Source of the DNA: Hyphomicrobiales bacterium
GTDB lineage: Bacteria > Pseudomonadota > Alphaproteobacteria > Rhizobiales > Xanthobacteraceae
Length of the DNA stretch: 64,000 nt
NCBI GenBank assembly: GCA_021730985.1
Contig: JAKFYI010000002.1
Span: 62,001 to 126,000 of the forward strand
Direction: 5' to 3'
Under the pieces are notes generated by a model. It did no database searches, was not told the origin of the DNA, and saw only the letters and a list, made by a program, of their open reading frames with translations. Shown here piece after piece: positions 44,130 to 53,401 of the stretch (position 1 is its first letter; each line of letters begins with the position of its first letter). The position numbers and the translations under genes are program-made.

Positions 44130-44930
44130 ATGACTGGAAGACTGCAAGGCAAGGTGGCGCTGATCACGGGGGCGGGCTGCGTCGGTCCGGGCTGGGGCAA
44201 CGGACGCGCGACCGCGGTGCGGTTCGCTCAAGAGGGGGCCAAGCTCCTGCTGGCGGACATCAACCGGCAAGCGATGGAGGAAACCGTTGCGCGGTGCCGC
44301 GAGGTGACGGAGGACATCGCCATCACCGACTGCGACGTCACCGACAATGCGTCGGTGGCCGCGATGGTTGAGGCCTGCATGAAGGCCTATGGCCGCATCG
44401 ATATCCTCGTCAACAACGTCGGCGGCTCAGCCGCCGGAGGGCCGGTCGAGATGGCCGAAGAGGTGTTCGACAAGCAACTCGACTACAATCTCAAGAGTGT
44501 GTTTCTCACCTGCAAGCATGTGCTGCCGATCATGGAGCGGCAGCAATCCGGCGCTATCGTCAATCTTGCATCGACCTCCGGCACCCGCTGGACCGGCTCG
44601 ACGCAGATCGGTTACGCCACGTCCAAGGCTGCGGTGATCCAGTTCTCGCGCGTCACGGCAGTGCAGTATGCGAAGAAGGGCATCCGGATCAACACGGTGA
44701 TCCCGGGCCAGTTGCACACCCCGATGGTCGAGGTGCGGCTCGCCAAGCAGCGCACCGGCGGCGACATCGACAAGCTACTGGAGACGAGGGTCAAACGCAT
44801 CCCGCTCGGCTTCATGGGCGACGGACGCGACACCGCGAACGCCGCGCTGTTCCTGGCCTCAGACGAAGCCAGATTCGTCACAGGAACTGAGATTCTGGTG
44901 GACGGCGGAATGAGCGTGCGTTGCGATTGA
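44130..44930 (+). CDS. Short-chain dehydrogenase/reductase
   Basis: 266 residues from ATG 44130. The cofactor motif is ITGAGCVGPGWGNGRATA, with a longer glycine loop than the usual TGxxxGxG, followed by LLADIN with an Asp that favours NAD(H). Catalytic residues are Ser148 or Ser150, Tyr162 and Lys166 (GYATSK). NNVGGS and the C-terminal VTGTEILVDGGMSV are classical SDR features. It lies 78 bases after apbE with no obvious functional link. It converges on the UbiA-family gene, 11 bases apart. Confidence 0.9.
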   Translation: MTGRLQGKVALITGAGCVGPGWGNGRATAVRFAQEGAKLLLADINRQAMEETVARCREVTEDIAITDCDVTDNASVAAMVEACMKAYGRIDILVNNVGGSAAGGPVEMAEEVFDKQLDYNLKSVFLTCKHVLPIMERQQSGAIVNLASTSGTRWTGSTQIGYATSKAAVIQFSRVTAVQYAKKGIRINTVIPGQLHTPMVEVRLAKQRTGGDIDKLLETRVKRIPLGFMGDGRDTANAALFLASDEARFVTGTEILVDGGMSVRCD

Positions 44931-44941
44931 CTGTGCGTGGT

Positions 44942-45805
44942 TCAGAAATAAAGGAACCACGCGAAAAGCAGCACGAAGCATCCCAGCGTCGCGAGCAGGA
45001 ATCCGTCGCGGAACAGCAACTCGGTCGGCTGCTCGCCGCCGCCTTCGACGAACACGATCTGCTGGAAGCGCAACAACCCCATCGCGACAAATACCGCGCT
45101 GAACAGGACGCGGTCGCCGTAACGCTTTTCGGCGTAGTCCGAAACGCAGAACAGCAGGTAAACCACGAGGGTGCCGCCGGCGAGGCTGGTGACGACAGAA
45201 TCGAGGAAGGGCAGGTTGTAGCCTCGCAACGAGCGGCGGATGCCTTGGTCAATTCCGTTGGCGATATCGGCGCGGCGTTTTGCGCAGACCACCAGCAGGG
45301 CCCCCATCGCGGTGGCGGATATGATCCACGGCGATGCGGTGACGCCCAATCCGACCGCACCGGCTAGCAGCCGGATCACGAAGCCCGACGCGACGCAGAA
45401 CAGTTCCAGCACCGGAACGTGCTTGAGGCCGAGCGAATAGCCGGCGTTGATGGCGATGTAGGCCGCGAGCAGCAGCCAGAGCGGCTGGTTGAACTGCGCG
45501 AAAATCCCAAATCCTATCGCGCCGGCGTAGAGCGCGGCCATCAGCAGCAAGGCGGGAGCCGTTTTGACGGTGCCGGCGGCGAGCGGCCGGGAGCGCTTGC
45601 CGGGATTGAGCCGGTCGGCCTGCACATCGCGCCAGTCGTTGAAGATGTACGTTGCGCTGGAGATCAGGCAGAACACCAGGAAGACAATTCCGGCGCGCCC
45701 CAACGCTGCCATGTGGGCGATCTCGCCGCTGAAGAACAGTGCGCCGAACACCAGCAGGTTCTTGGCCCACTGCTGGGGCCGTATCAGCGTGATGAAGCCG
45801 CTCAT
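44942..45805 (-). CDS. UbiA-family decaprenyl-phosphate phosphoribosyltransferase-like protein
   Basis: 287 residues, about eight membrane helices. The N-terminus RPQQWAKNLLVFG and the active-site NDWRDVQAD (Asn56 to Asp64) followed by NPGKRSRPLAAG are the pattern of Rv3806c-type enzymes, which move 5-phosphoribose from PRPP to a polyprenyl phosphate, rather than of quinone-type UbiA. The YSLGLKHVPVLEL segment is the second conserved loop. In actinobacteria this begins decaprenyl-phospho-arabinose synthesis; here the pentose lipid could feed an envelope glycan. It is downstream of a GT-C-like membrane gene on the same strand (46-base gap), a logical user of the lipid-linked sugar. Confidence 0.87.
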   Translation of the reverse strand: MSGFITLIRPQQWAKNLLVFGALFFSGEIAHMAALGRAGIVFLVFCLISSATYIFNDWRDVQADRLNPGKRSRPLAAGTVKTAPALLLMAALYAGAIGFGIFAQFNQPLWLLLAAYIAINAGYSLGLKHVPVLELFCVASGFVIRLLAGAVGLGVTASPWIISATAMGALLVVCAKRRADIANGIDQGIRRSLRGYNLPFLDSVVTSLAGGTLVVYLLFCVSDYAEKRYGDRVLFSAVFVAMGLLRFQQIVFVEGGGEQPTELLFRDGFLLATLGCFVLLFAWFLYF

Positions 45806-45851
45806 GGCGAGAACATTCGCCGCATACGCGGCGCGTTTCGAACGTTGCGAT

Positions 45852-47972
45852 TCATTGCCGCACCAGCAGGGTCCGCTCGAAGCGTTCCCAACCGCGGGCC
45901 AAGCTTAAACGCATCGCGCTGTTGTCCCATCGCGATGCTTGCGCGGGGTATTTGCGGCGCAGCGCAGGCAATGCCTCCTTTCTCAGCCAGACGGTGGCGA
46001 TCAGGCTGGTAAGAAACCAGGTTAGCAGATGGTAGCGCTGTATCGACATGTAGAACAGCGCGACTGCTTGTCCGGAGAGGGCCGCGGCTGCGATGAGCCA
46101 TACCCAGACCGGGTAACGCATTCCTGTCACGAAAACCCGGATGAGGATCAGGATCATTGGCACCGATAGAATGGCGGTGACGGGCTGTCCGGTCGAGCTT
46201 CTGATCCAGCGGCCCAGTTGCCGGCGAACTTGTGCAAGTGAGTCTGCGCTGAAGTCGAACTGCACCAGGTCCCAGAGTGCCGCAATATAGATGCGAGGCG
46301 ATACGGCCAGCACCTGCGGGATGGAAGTGTTTGACCCGAGCGGTACGAATTTCCCCCCGAAGGCCCAATTGTGAAGGGCCATCACTCCAACCGTCGAGAA
46401 CCCCAGACACAGTGCGGCCGCGCGCGGAAAGCGGCGCCCGTGGAGCGCAATGAGCGTCGCGCCGCCCGCGATGATGCCAGCCATCGGCAGCAGGTTGGGC
46501 CGCAGGAATACAGAGAGCGCGAGCAGCAACGCGCCGCCGAGCGCGAGGCCCCAGGACTGGTCCTCGCGCGCCGAGTTGCTCATCACGGCTAGCAACCCGG
46601 CGATGAAGATGAAGGTGCCCGCGGTGTCAGGGTATCCGACCGTCGCAATCACCGTATAGGCATAGAGACTGAGGCCGAACGCGCCTCCCCAGGAGATTAC
46701 GAACATGATCGTCGCGGTCAGCGCCCATGGCAGGCTGGTCAGGCGCCGATACAGTTCGAAGACCAGCAGCGGAGCGATCAAAAGAAGCGAGAAGGTGCCG
46801 AAGTTCGCATCGCCGAAGATGAACTTCTCAAATGCTCGGACGTATCGCAGCCCTGCGGTGAAAAAGTAGATGTCTTCCCCGCCCCGCAGCGCAATCATCA
46901 GCTCGCCGTTCAGCAAGGCGCGGACGATCACCCGTCCCAGTCCATCGTGCAGTAAACCGTCATCGCCGCCTTCATAGAAGTGTGGGCCGCCCGCCAGCGT
47001 CGGATCCATCACCTGAATGACCGCAAATGTTGCCGCCAACGCCGCGGCGGGCACCACGAGCGAGCGCCAGCGGACCTTGACCAGCAGAAGCAAGACCGCG
47101 ATGGCGCCGATGCACGTCAAGGCCGCCGACCATGCGCCGTGCAGCCGCACTGGCCATGTCGGTTGCAGCACCATCGCAAGATCGGCCGGCTGCCTGATGG
47201 AGATACCGTAGATTCGCTTTCCGATGTCCTGCTCGGCGATCGGGCGGCAGGTCATCGCCGAATGGTCAAGCAGCGTGAAGCGGTCGCGCGAATCCTCCCA
47301 GAGAACGGCGCCGCGCCAACACAGTGCACTGCCGACAAAATCCTTCGGGAAGCTGAACATGGTGAACCAGGGAAAAGCGGGTTCCCATCCGACCCTACCC
47401 CCGAACAACAAGTTGCGCGAAAACGTAATCGTTCCGCGTTCGACATCGCTGACCTTGGGAAACCACCGAAAGCCGGGTTCGTTGGCAAAACCGGCACGCC
47501 AGGAGCTTGCGCTTGAGAAGTCGATGTGGGTGACCCGGCGAGAGAAGGCAGGCTGTTGATAGATCGCGTCCGGGGAAAAGCCATAGGCCGTTTCTGGCAT
47601 CGTTTCATGGCGCCAGCAGCCGTCCTGGCTAAGACCGCATCGGCGCTCGACGGGGTAGGCCCGGTCGAACTCGCCGAGCATGTATTGATAGACCTCCCGC
47701 GGCAGGCCGGCTTCCAGTGCGCCCGGCCCGCGGCCTGGATCGGCCACGAACACGTTGTGACCCTCCTCGATGCGGGGCGCGGGAAATGTCCATTGGGTGA
47801 TTACGACCAAGGCAGCGACCGCCACGGCGGCGAGCCATCGGCTTCGGGCGGCAGCCACGTCGCCGAACCAGATCAGCACGGCCGCGCACAGCACCAGCAG
47901 GTAGCCGAGCAGGTGATTGATGGGCAGGCCGACGACGCAGACCACCAGCAGGAGCGCGGCAAACCTAATCAC
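45852..47972 (-). CDS. Large polytopic membrane protein, GT-C glycosyltransferase-like
   Basis: 706 residues. Two or three helices at the N-terminus are followed by a long periplasmic region (about residues 65-280) with Cys pairs, then ten or more helices. The segment GLRYVRAFEKFIFGD after a loop containing GGDDGLLHDG recalls the first-loop acidic motif of lipid-linked-sugar transferases, and SIQRYHLLTWFL near the end recalls PMT/ArnT-type proteins, but no family is certain. Paired with the phosphoribosyltransferase-like gene downstream, it may transfer a polyprenyl-linked pentose to an acceptor. It lies just outside the left edge of the dusA island. Confidence 0.75.
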   Translation of the reverse strand: MIRFAALLLVVCVVGLPINHLLGYLLVLCAAVLIWFGDVAAARSRWLAAVAVAALVVITQWTFPAPRIEEGHNVFVADPGRGPGALEAGLPREVYQYMLGEFDRAYPVERRCGLSQDGCWRHETMPETAYGFSPDAIYQQPAFSRRVTHIDFSSASSWRAGFANEPGFRWFPKVSDVERGTITFSRNLLFGGRVGWEPAFPWFTMFSFPKDFVGSALCWRGAVLWEDSRDRFTLLDHSAMTCRPIAEQDIGKRIYGISIRQPADLAMVLQPTWPVRLHGAWSAALTCIGAIAVLLLLVKVRWRSLVVPAAALAATFAVIQVMDPTLAGGPHFYEGGDDGLLHDGLGRVIVRALLNGELMIALRGGEDIYFFTAGLRYVRAFEKFIFGDANFGTFSLLLIAPLLVFELYRRLTSLPWALTATIMFVISWGGAFGLSLYAYTVIATVGYPDTAGTFIFIAGLLAVMSNSAREDQSWGLALGGALLLALSVFLRPNLLPMAGIIAGGATLIALHGRRFPRAAALCLGFSTVGVMALHNWAFGGKFVPLGSNTSIPQVLAVSPRIYIAALWDLVQFDFSADSLAQVRRQLGRWIRSSTGQPVTAILSVPMILILIRVFVTGMRYPVWVWLIAAAALSGQAVALFYMSIQRYHLLTWFLTSLIATVWLRKEALPALRRKYPAQASRWDNSAMRLSLARGWERFERTLLVRQ

Positions 47973-48329
47973 TTTGCGATCCCGCGAGAGATCGGCGCTT
48001 CAGCGCGCAGGCGCGTGTTTGCCATTCATGCTGGTATTCTCGGACGGCCATTTTTCGCGTTCGAATTCGAGACGGCTCGGGCTTCATCCGCAGCTTCCCA
48101 AAGCGGATGGACAACGGTATCACAGCGGCGAAACCCCTGCCACGGTAGCCGTTGTTGATGATCGACCAGCGAACAGCCAGCGCCGATCGAGCTTGGCGCT
48201 TTTGCATTGCGCCGATGATGGATGGAACGAATTCGGGCGAATTTGAACGCCCGATCTCTCACTCGCTGCCCGCCCATACCGCCGCAGCACACAGAAATAG
48301 CGACAATGCGCCCGCGACCATCATAAGAG
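47973..48329. other. Gap at the island's left edge
   Basis: A 357-base stretch with no convincing gene between the GT-C-like gene and the CysN-CysH fusion. It contains the left copy of the dusA-derived repeat (48186-48230). The minus strand also offers a 21-codon hydrophobic open frame at 48259-48324, which has no ribosome site and is not called. Nothing else was recognised. Confidence 0.6.
48186..48230 (+). repeat. Left dusA-derived attachment-site copy
   Basis: The segment begins ATCGAGC and contains CATTGCGCCGATGATGGA at 48205-48222, identical over 18 bases to 56007-56024 inside dusA. About 40 of 47 aligned positions agree over the wider block, with two single-base indels. Read in the dusA frame it gives RAWRFCIAPMMDGTN against DusA IERWRFSIAPMMEWTD. 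Direct orientation relative to dusA fits an attL/attR pair. Divergence suggests an old event. Confidence 0.8.
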
Positions 48330-50390
48330 TCATGGGGCATTCTGCCCCGAGCCAACAGTTCGCAAGTTGCGGGCATGAAGCCCGCACTCTTTCTTGTCAT
48401 CCTGCTCCCACCACCAGCGGCCGGCTCGTTCGGGATCGTCAGGGTTGGTAGCGCGCGTGCAAGGGGCACAACCGATTGACGTAAACCCCTTGTCGTGTAG
48501 CGCGCTCAGCGGAACGCTGTTGGCTTTCGCAAAGTCGAGGGTTGCAACGCGAGTCCACTCGATCAAGGGGCTGAGTTTGAGGATTCCATAACTGGTATCG
48601 GCTTCGACCAAACTGACATCGCTCCTATGGATTGATTGATCCGCACGCAGGCCGGTGATCCAGGCCCTCGCGCCCTCCAGCGCACGACGGAGCGGCCGCG
48701 CCTTGCGCACGTCGCAGCATGCTTGCCGGGCTTCCAAGGATCGATAGAAACCGTTGATCCCCTGATCCTGAATCAGCCGTTCCAAATCTTCATGATGCGG
48801 AACGATGGCGTGGATACCTCTGCCGTAGCGTAGCTCCGACTCCGACCACACATCGTAAGTCTCGTTGAAGAGCCGGCCAGTATCGAGCGTGACAACGTCA
48901 ATACCCAACTGTTGCTCGGCGATGAGGTGCAGCAGCACCTGATCTTCAAGCCCAAAGCTGGTCGTGAATGTTATTTTTCCGGCGACTTCTTCGCGAAATC
49001 TGGCGAGCCGTTCGCCGGGCGTGAGATCCTTCAGTATGCCGGTCAGCCTTGCAGCCTCCTGCTCAAGATTGTCGGATGACATCTGCACAGGTGCGATTTT
49101 GCTTTTCTCAACGGAAAGGATCAAACCGCCGCCCGCGATCCGTCCGCCGAAATCGAGCACGATCCGTCCGTCAGCCGCACTGGCGGTATGAACGTCCGCT
49201 GTCAGCGGTTCGACTAAGTCGATTGAAATCTCGCCGACGTTGTTCTGGGCAATGCGCTGTCCGCCAATCGCCGAGAGTTTCCCGGGATCGACGGCATGCT
49301 CAACGCGGGAAACGATGCCCCGGCCTTCGGCCGTGCCGATGCGAACGATCACGCGGGAGCCGGCCTCAAGCGGCTCGCGATGCAACCAGAACACGCGTGC
49401 GCGAATGTACTGCCCGGCACGGGCGGGCGAACTTGCCAGGGTCAAAACATTGCCGCGTTCGACAAACAACTCACGGTCAAGCGTGATACCCACCGATTCA
49501 CCGGCTTGTGCTTCGTGAGGCCCTTGCGACCCCACAGCGGCGGGCCAGACCTCAATCGACTTGACCCGCGCGGTAACCCCTGCGGGTAGCACGACAACGG
49601 CGTCACCGACCGTGATCCTGCCGCTTTGGATGCGGCCAGCGAGGATGCGCCGGTCGTCGAACTTGTAGACGGCCTGGATCGGTAGACGCAGCGAAAGCTC
49701 CGTTGGTGCGCGCGCGGGGAGCATTTCGTCGAGAGCATCGACGACGGTCGGTCGATACCATTCCGAGGTGTAGGTATGTTCGGTGATGCCGACGCCTTCG
49801 CGGGCCGAGACCGGAATGACCGCCGAAGGCTTCACGCCGAGACTGGCGAGATAGTCTGTGATTTCGGTCTCGATTTCCCGAAACCGGCTCGCGTCATAGG
49901 CGATACGGTCCATCTTGTTGATGACGACGATCACTTGCTCCAGTCCGAGCAAGTGCAGGAGATAACCGTGTCGGCGCGTTTGCTCGCGAACGCCTTCCGT
50001 CGCGTCCACCATCAGGATTGCGCCGTCCGCCTGAGCGGCGCCCGTGATCATATTTCGCAAGAATTCCGCGTGACCGGGCGCATCGATTAGGACGAAGTCC
50101 TGCTTCTTGGTGTGGAATTGAATCTGGCTGGTATCGATGGTGATGCCTTGATCGCGCTCAGTCTGGAGGGCGTCGAGGAGGAACGACCACTCGAACGGCA
50201 CCCCGCGGCGGGCACTGACCCCCTGGAGCTGCTCCAGCTTGCCTTCCGGGAGGCTTCCCGTTTCGTGAAGAAGCCGGCCGATCAGCGTCGACTTGCCGTG
50301 ATCGACTGAGCCGACAATTACGATGCGGACCAGCGGACGATCGGCCACCGGAGTGGCGCCACGGAGATTGCTTGGGACAATGGCGTTCAT
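48330..50390 (-). CDS. cysNH: Fused sulfate adenylyltransferase large subunit and APS reductase (CysN-CysH)
   Basis: 686 residues joining two pathway steps. Residues 1-436 are the CysN GTPase: P-loop GSVDHGKST (27-35), the switch II DAPGH, and NKMD (159-161 region), then the elongation-factor-like beta-barrels. Residues 437-686 begin with an internal Met and are a CysH reductase of the plant-type [4Fe-4S] APS class: Cys558-Cys559 and Cys641-Cys644 (CCxnCxxC), and the catalytic KKECGLH (Cys669). CysN with CysD makes APS using GTP; CysH reduces APS to sulfite. No CysC kinase is present, as expected for direct APS reduction. The usual fusion partner of CysN is CysC, so this combination is unusual. 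It follows cysD by 23 bases. Confidence 0.9.
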   Translation of the reverse strand: MNAIVPSNLRGATPVADRPLVRIVIVGSVDHGKSTLIGRLLHETGSLPEGKLEQLQGVSARRGVPFEWSFLLDALQTERDQGITIDTSQIQFHTKKQDFVLIDAPGHAEFLRNMITGAAQADGAILMVDATEGVREQTRRHGYLLHLLGLEQVIVVINKMDRIAYDASRFREIETEITDYLASLGVKPSAVIPVSAREGVGITEHTYTSEWYRPTVVDALDEMLPARAPTELSLRLPIQAVYKFDDRRILAGRIQSGRITVGDAVVVLPAGVTARVKSIEVWPAAVGSQGPHEAQAGESVGITLDRELFVERGNVLTLASSPARAGQYIRARVFWLHREPLEAGSRVIVRIGTAEGRGIVSRVEHAVDPGKLSAIGGQRIAQNNVGEISIDLVEPLTADVHTASAADGRIVLDFGGRIAGGGLILSVEKSKIAPVQMSSDNLEQEAARLTGILKDLTPGERLARFREEVAGKITFTTSFGLEDQVLLHLIAEQQLGIDVVTLDTGRLFNETYDVWSESELRYGRGIHAIVPHHEDLERLIQDQGINGFYRSLEARQACCDVRKARPLRRALEGARAWITGLRADQSIHRSDVSLVEADTSYGILKLSPLIEWTRVATLDFAKANSVPLSALHDKGFTSIGCAPCTRATNPDDPERAGRWWWEQDDKKECGLHARNLRTVGSGQNAP

Positions 50391-50413
50391 GACAGCCTCG
50401 ATGCTTTGCTGAT

Positions 50414-51208
50414 TTAGAGATAACCGGCTGTGCGCAGGCGCTCGAATGCGTCCTCGGACTCATGATCCATGGCCCGGCCGGAGCGTTCGGAAATTTTCGT
50501 GGAGTCGAGCTCGGTGATTATTTCATCGAGCGAACTGGCGTCCGAAGCGATGGGTGAGGTGATGTCAGCGTCGCCGAGCGAGCGATAACGTTTGCCGTCG
50601 CGAGCGAGGTACAACTGAATGATCGGTATGTTTTCGCGCTTCGTGTAGCGCCAGATATCGATCTCGGTCCAATGCAGAATCGGGTGCACGCGAAGATGAG
50701 CGCCGTGCGGAGGAGTGGCGTTAAAGTGATTCCAGAACTCTGGAGGTTGGTCTCGCACGTCCCAGTGGCCTTCGGCCCCACGGGGCGAGAACACTCTCTC
50801 CTTGGCACGCGTTGCCTCCTCATCACGCCGGATGCCGGCGAACAACCCGTCGAAGCCATGCTTCGCGATCGCAAGCTTCAGTCCTTCGGTTTTCCGCGCG
50901 GCGGAACGCGCGGCAGGCGGCAGCGTAGGATCGACGGCTTCGATAGGCGGACACTGCTCGACCAGAAGGTCCAGTCCCCATTCTTTCGAGTAGCGGTCGC
51001 GAAATTCATACATCTCGGGGAATTTCTTGCCGGTATCGACATGCATGGCGGAGAACGGCAGGCGGCCGAAGAAGGCCTTGCGTGCCAGCCAGATCATTAC
51101 GTTCGAATCTTTGCCGAGCGACCAAAGCAGAGCCAGTTTGTTCAGCCGCGCGAACGCTTCACGAAAAATGTAGATGCTCTGCGCTTCGAGATCGTCGAGT
51201 CGGTCCAT
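50414..51208 (-). CDS. cysD: Sulfate adenylyltransferase small subunit (CysD)
   Basis: 264 residues from ATG 51208, behind AAGGAAGGG; a longer open frame exists upstream but overlaps the ferredoxin gene. The PP-loop [12 protein letters not shown] (residues 27-38) binds ATP, followed by [17 protein letters not shown] and the conserved [14 protein letters not shown] block. CysD condenses ATP and sulfate into APS, powered by GTP hydrolysis on CysN. The ferredoxin gene ends five bases before it, and the CysN-CysH fusion follows, giving one three-gene transcript from the central divergent promoter. Confidence 0.95.
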   Translation of the reverse strand: MDRLDDLEAQSIYIFREAFARLNKLALLWSLGKDSNVMIWLARKAFFGRLPFSAMHVDTGKKFPEMYEFRDRYSKEWGLDLLVEQCPPIEAVDPTLPPAARSAARKTEGLKLAIAKHGFDGLFAGIRRDEEATRAKERVFSPRGAEGHWDVRDQPPEFWNHFNATPPHGAHLRVHPILHWTEIDIWRYTKRENIPIIQLYLARDGKRYRSLGDADITSPIASDASSLDEIITELDSTKISERSGRAMDHESEDAFERLRTAGYL

Positions 51209-51213
51209 GACGC

Positions 51214-51570
51214 TCAGCCCTTCCTTGAGCCAGGCGCCATGCGGACGCGCAAACCGTCCGTTTTGGACGATACGAGAATTTGGCAGCACAGCCGCGACGT
51301 CGCCTCGACCTCAGGGGCGTCATCGAGTTGAGTGATTTCCTCGATGGTCGGCGGATCGAGACGCGTCAGCCACGGTTCGTCGATGTAGACGTGGCAGGTC
51401 GCGCATAGACCGGCGCCGCCACATTCGGCAGCAACTTCGACTCCCCAGTCGCGAATAACCTCCATCACGCGCCAGCCATCGAGCGCAGCAAGTTGATGTT
51501 CGCGGCCGTCATGATCGATGACGAAAACAACTCTCTCGTTTTCTTCCAATTCGCGCATGCGTTCTTCCAA
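51214..51570 (-). CDS. Adrenodoxin-type 2Fe-2S ferredoxin
   Basis: 118 residues. The cluster ligands Cys50, Cys56, Cys59 (ECGGAGLCATC) and Cys96 (RLCCQI) fit the C-x5-C-x2-C-x36-C spacing of adrenodoxin/putidaredoxin-type ferredoxins. A Met at residue 5 is an alternative start. It is the first gene of the minus-strand cys arm, five bases before cysD. The context suggests it supplies electrons to the siroheme sulfite reductase, since no CysJ flavoprotein is encoded here, or to the APS reductase domain. The reductase that would charge it is not in the window. Confidence 0.88.
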   Translation of the reverse strand: MEERMRELEENERVVFVIDHDGREHQLAALDGWRVMEVIRDWGVEVAAECGGAGLCATCHVYIDEPWLTRLDPPTIEEITQLDDAPEVEATSRLCCQILVSSKTDGLRVRMAPGSRKG

Positions 51571-51665
51571 AACTCGACTTGCTTGGAGTAGAAGATTTTT
51601 CTATTCAAGGCTATATTTTGAGTCTTATATGGAAAATAATTCTCGTCAATCGGAGAATCGTTTCA
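51571..51665. promoter_or_regulatory. Divergent promoter region of the two cys arms
   Basis: A 95-base AT-rich gap separates the ferredoxin start from the cysG start, so both arms are probably controlled together here. Stretches such as TTCTATTC and GGAAAATAATTC could hold promoter elements or a LysR-type (CysB-like) operator, but none is clear enough to place. CGGAGA at 51651-51656 serves cysG. Confidence 0.5.
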
Positions 51666-53084
51666 ATGCGTTTCCTCCCGCTGTTTCTCGACCTCTCGAA
51701 GGGGCAAGTCATCCTTGTCGGCTCGGGCGCGCAGGCGATCGCCAAATTGCATCTGCTTCGTTCGGTGGGCGCGAAGGTGCGTTGGTTCTCGCCGGACTTT
51801 GATGTTGGCGAGCAACTCGTTCTGGCAGCCAAAGACGCCGGTCAGGTCGGCATCACGATCGGACAACCAGATCTGGCCGATCTGGCTGATACGCTTGCCA
51901 TCGTTTCGGCGGCCGGACCGGAAATCGACGAGCGGCTTGCCAGTGAAGCGCGACGCCTCAGTCTGCCGGTCAATGTGGTCGACCGGCCGGACCTTTCGAC
52001 TTTCATTTTCCCCGCAATCGTCGACCGCGGCGAAGTTGTCGTCGCGATCGGCACCGGCGGCGCATCCCCGGTGCTGGCGCGCCGGTTGCGTGAGCGCATC
52101 GAAGCGATCCTTCCTTCCCGCGTCGGAGAGTTCGCCGACCTGATGAAGCGCTACCGGCTGCGGTTGAAGGATGCGCGTATCCGTTATCCCGGTCTCTCGT
52201 TCCGCCACTTCTGGGAACGGGTCATCGATGGTCCGATTGGCGCGGCATTTCTGGCGGGCAAGACGCGAGAGGCTGAAACGGCACTGGCCGAGGCCATCGA
52301 CCGCGCGCGTAACGAAGACGAGCTTGCGGCCGGCACGGTTCATCTGGTTGGAGCAGGGCCAGGAGACCCCGACCTTCTGACGCTTCGTGCTCTGCATGTC
52401 CTCCAGTCAGCAGACGTCATTTTCCACGATGAACTGGTCGGCCCCGAGATTCTCAGTCGTGCGCGGCGCGACGCGGAGCAGGTTTTCGTGGGAAAGCGCA
52501 AAGGCGCTCCCGGTCTCGGCCAGATCGAAATCAACCGGCGCCTGATCGAGGCGGCGAAGCAGGGCCGCTGCGTTGTCCGGCTCAAGGGTGGCGATCCGTT
52601 CATCTTCGGACGCGGTGGCGAGGAACTCGAAGCCCTCGAACAGGCTGGCGTCACCGTCCATGTTGTGCCGGGCATCACCGCCGCACTGGGCTGCGCCGCA
52701 GAGGCGGGACTGCCGCTGACCTTTCGCAAAGAGGCGACGCGGCTGACCCTGGTCACAGCCAACACCGCCGAGGATGCGAGCAGCGTCAGCTGGTCGGGAC
52801 TCGGCGATCCGCAGACGACCGTTGTTGTCTATATGGGACTTTCATCGGCTGGGACTGTGCGCGCCGGATTGATCAACGCCGGCCGTAGTCCGCAGACGCC
52901 GGTCGCGGTTCTCGCCCGCGGCACTCGTCCGGACGCAGCGGTGGCGGTCGGTCGGCTGGAATACCTGCCCGGCCTTGCGGCATTGGTCGGCGAAGGCCCA
53001 GCGCTTCTGGTTATCGGCGATGTCGTCGCGCGATCCGAGCCCTGGAAAAACAGCCAGATCGAGCTTCAGAGGGAGGCCGCATGA
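51666..53084 (+). CDS. cysG: Siroheme synthase (CysG)
   Basis: 472 residues from ATG 51666 (MRFLPLFLDL), the usual family start; in-frame codons upstream cover the promoter. The N-terminal module (1-205) is the precorrin-2 dehydrogenase/ferrochelatase with the NAD-binding ILVGSGAQAIAKLHLL. The C-terminal module (about 212-470) is uroporphyrinogen-III methyltransferase with VHLVGAGPGDPDLLTLRAL, VRLKGGDPFIFGRGGEE and VVPGITAALG. It makes siroheme for the sulfite reductase encoded two genes downstream. The DUF2849 ATG overlaps its stop. Confidence 0.95.
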   Translation: MRFLPLFLDLSKGQVILVGSGAQAIAKLHLLRSVGAKVRWFSPDFDVGEQLVLAAKDAGQVGITIGQPDLADLADTLAIVSAAGPEIDERLASEARRLSLPVNVVDRPDLSTFIFPAIVDRGEVVVAIGTGGASPVLARRLRERIEAILPSRVGEFADLMKRYRLRLKDARIRYPGLSFRHFWERVIDGPIGAAFLAGKTREAETALAEAIDRARNEDELAAGTVHLVGAGPGDPDLLTLRALHVLQSADVIFHDELVGPEILSRARRDAEQVFVGKRKGAPGLGQIEINRRLIEAAKQGRCVVRLKGGDPFIFGRGGEELEALEQAGVTVHVVPGITAALGCAAEAGLPLTFRKEATRLTLVTANTAEDASSVSWSGLGDPQTTVVVYMGLSSAGTVRAGLINAGRSPQTPVAVLARGTRPDAAVAVGRLEYLPGLAALVGEGPALLVIGDVVARSEPWKNSQIELQREAA

Positions 53085-53392
53085 CCGCACCCAGTCAACA
53101 GAAGCTGAAAGTTCACGGACCGGTCGTGGTCACGGGGAATCGTCTGAGCGACGGCGCAGTGGTCTATCGCGGCGCGATCGGATGGACCGCGCGCCTGAGC
53201 GAAGCTTCGGTCGTGAGTAATGCGCAGGCGGCCAAGGATTTATTGGTCCTTGCCAGCAAGGACGATGCCGCGGTCGGCGCTTATGTGGCTCCGGTCGAGA
53301 TCAATAACGGGCAGATCGAACCGGGAAATCTGCGCGAACGCATCCGGCTCGCGGGCCCGACTTTCGATTTACCCGCAAGCTTCGGAATTTGA
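53081..53392 (+). CDS. DUF2849 small protein of the sulfite reductase operon
   Basis: 103 residues, overlapping the cysG stop by four bases and ending nine bases before cysI. Proteins of this family sit between cysG and cysI in many alphaproteobacteria, and no function is established. The sequence has VVVTGNRLSDGAVVYR and AAVGAYVAPVEINNGQIEP blocks, no membrane segment and no cysteines. Conserved position suggests an accessory role in siroheme delivery or sulfite reductase assembly. Confidence 0.87.
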   Translation: MTAPSQQKLKVHGPVVVTGNRLSDGAVVYRGAIGWTARLSEASVVSNAQAAKDLLVLASKDDAAVGAYVAPVEINNGQIEPGNLRERIRLAGPTFDLPASFGI

Positions 53393-53401
53393 GAGTGTGC
53401 C

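Noticed and set aside
44130..44930. SDR as DprE2 partner of the phosphoribosyltransferase-like gene
   Set aside because: It is on the opposite strand, and its classical NAD-type SDR features with an unusual glycine loop do not resemble the DprE2 branch.
48259..48324. 21-codon minus-strand open frame with hydrophobic residues just after cysNH
   Set aside because: No ribosome site, no known family, and it overlaps the island edge repeat region; chance is likely.
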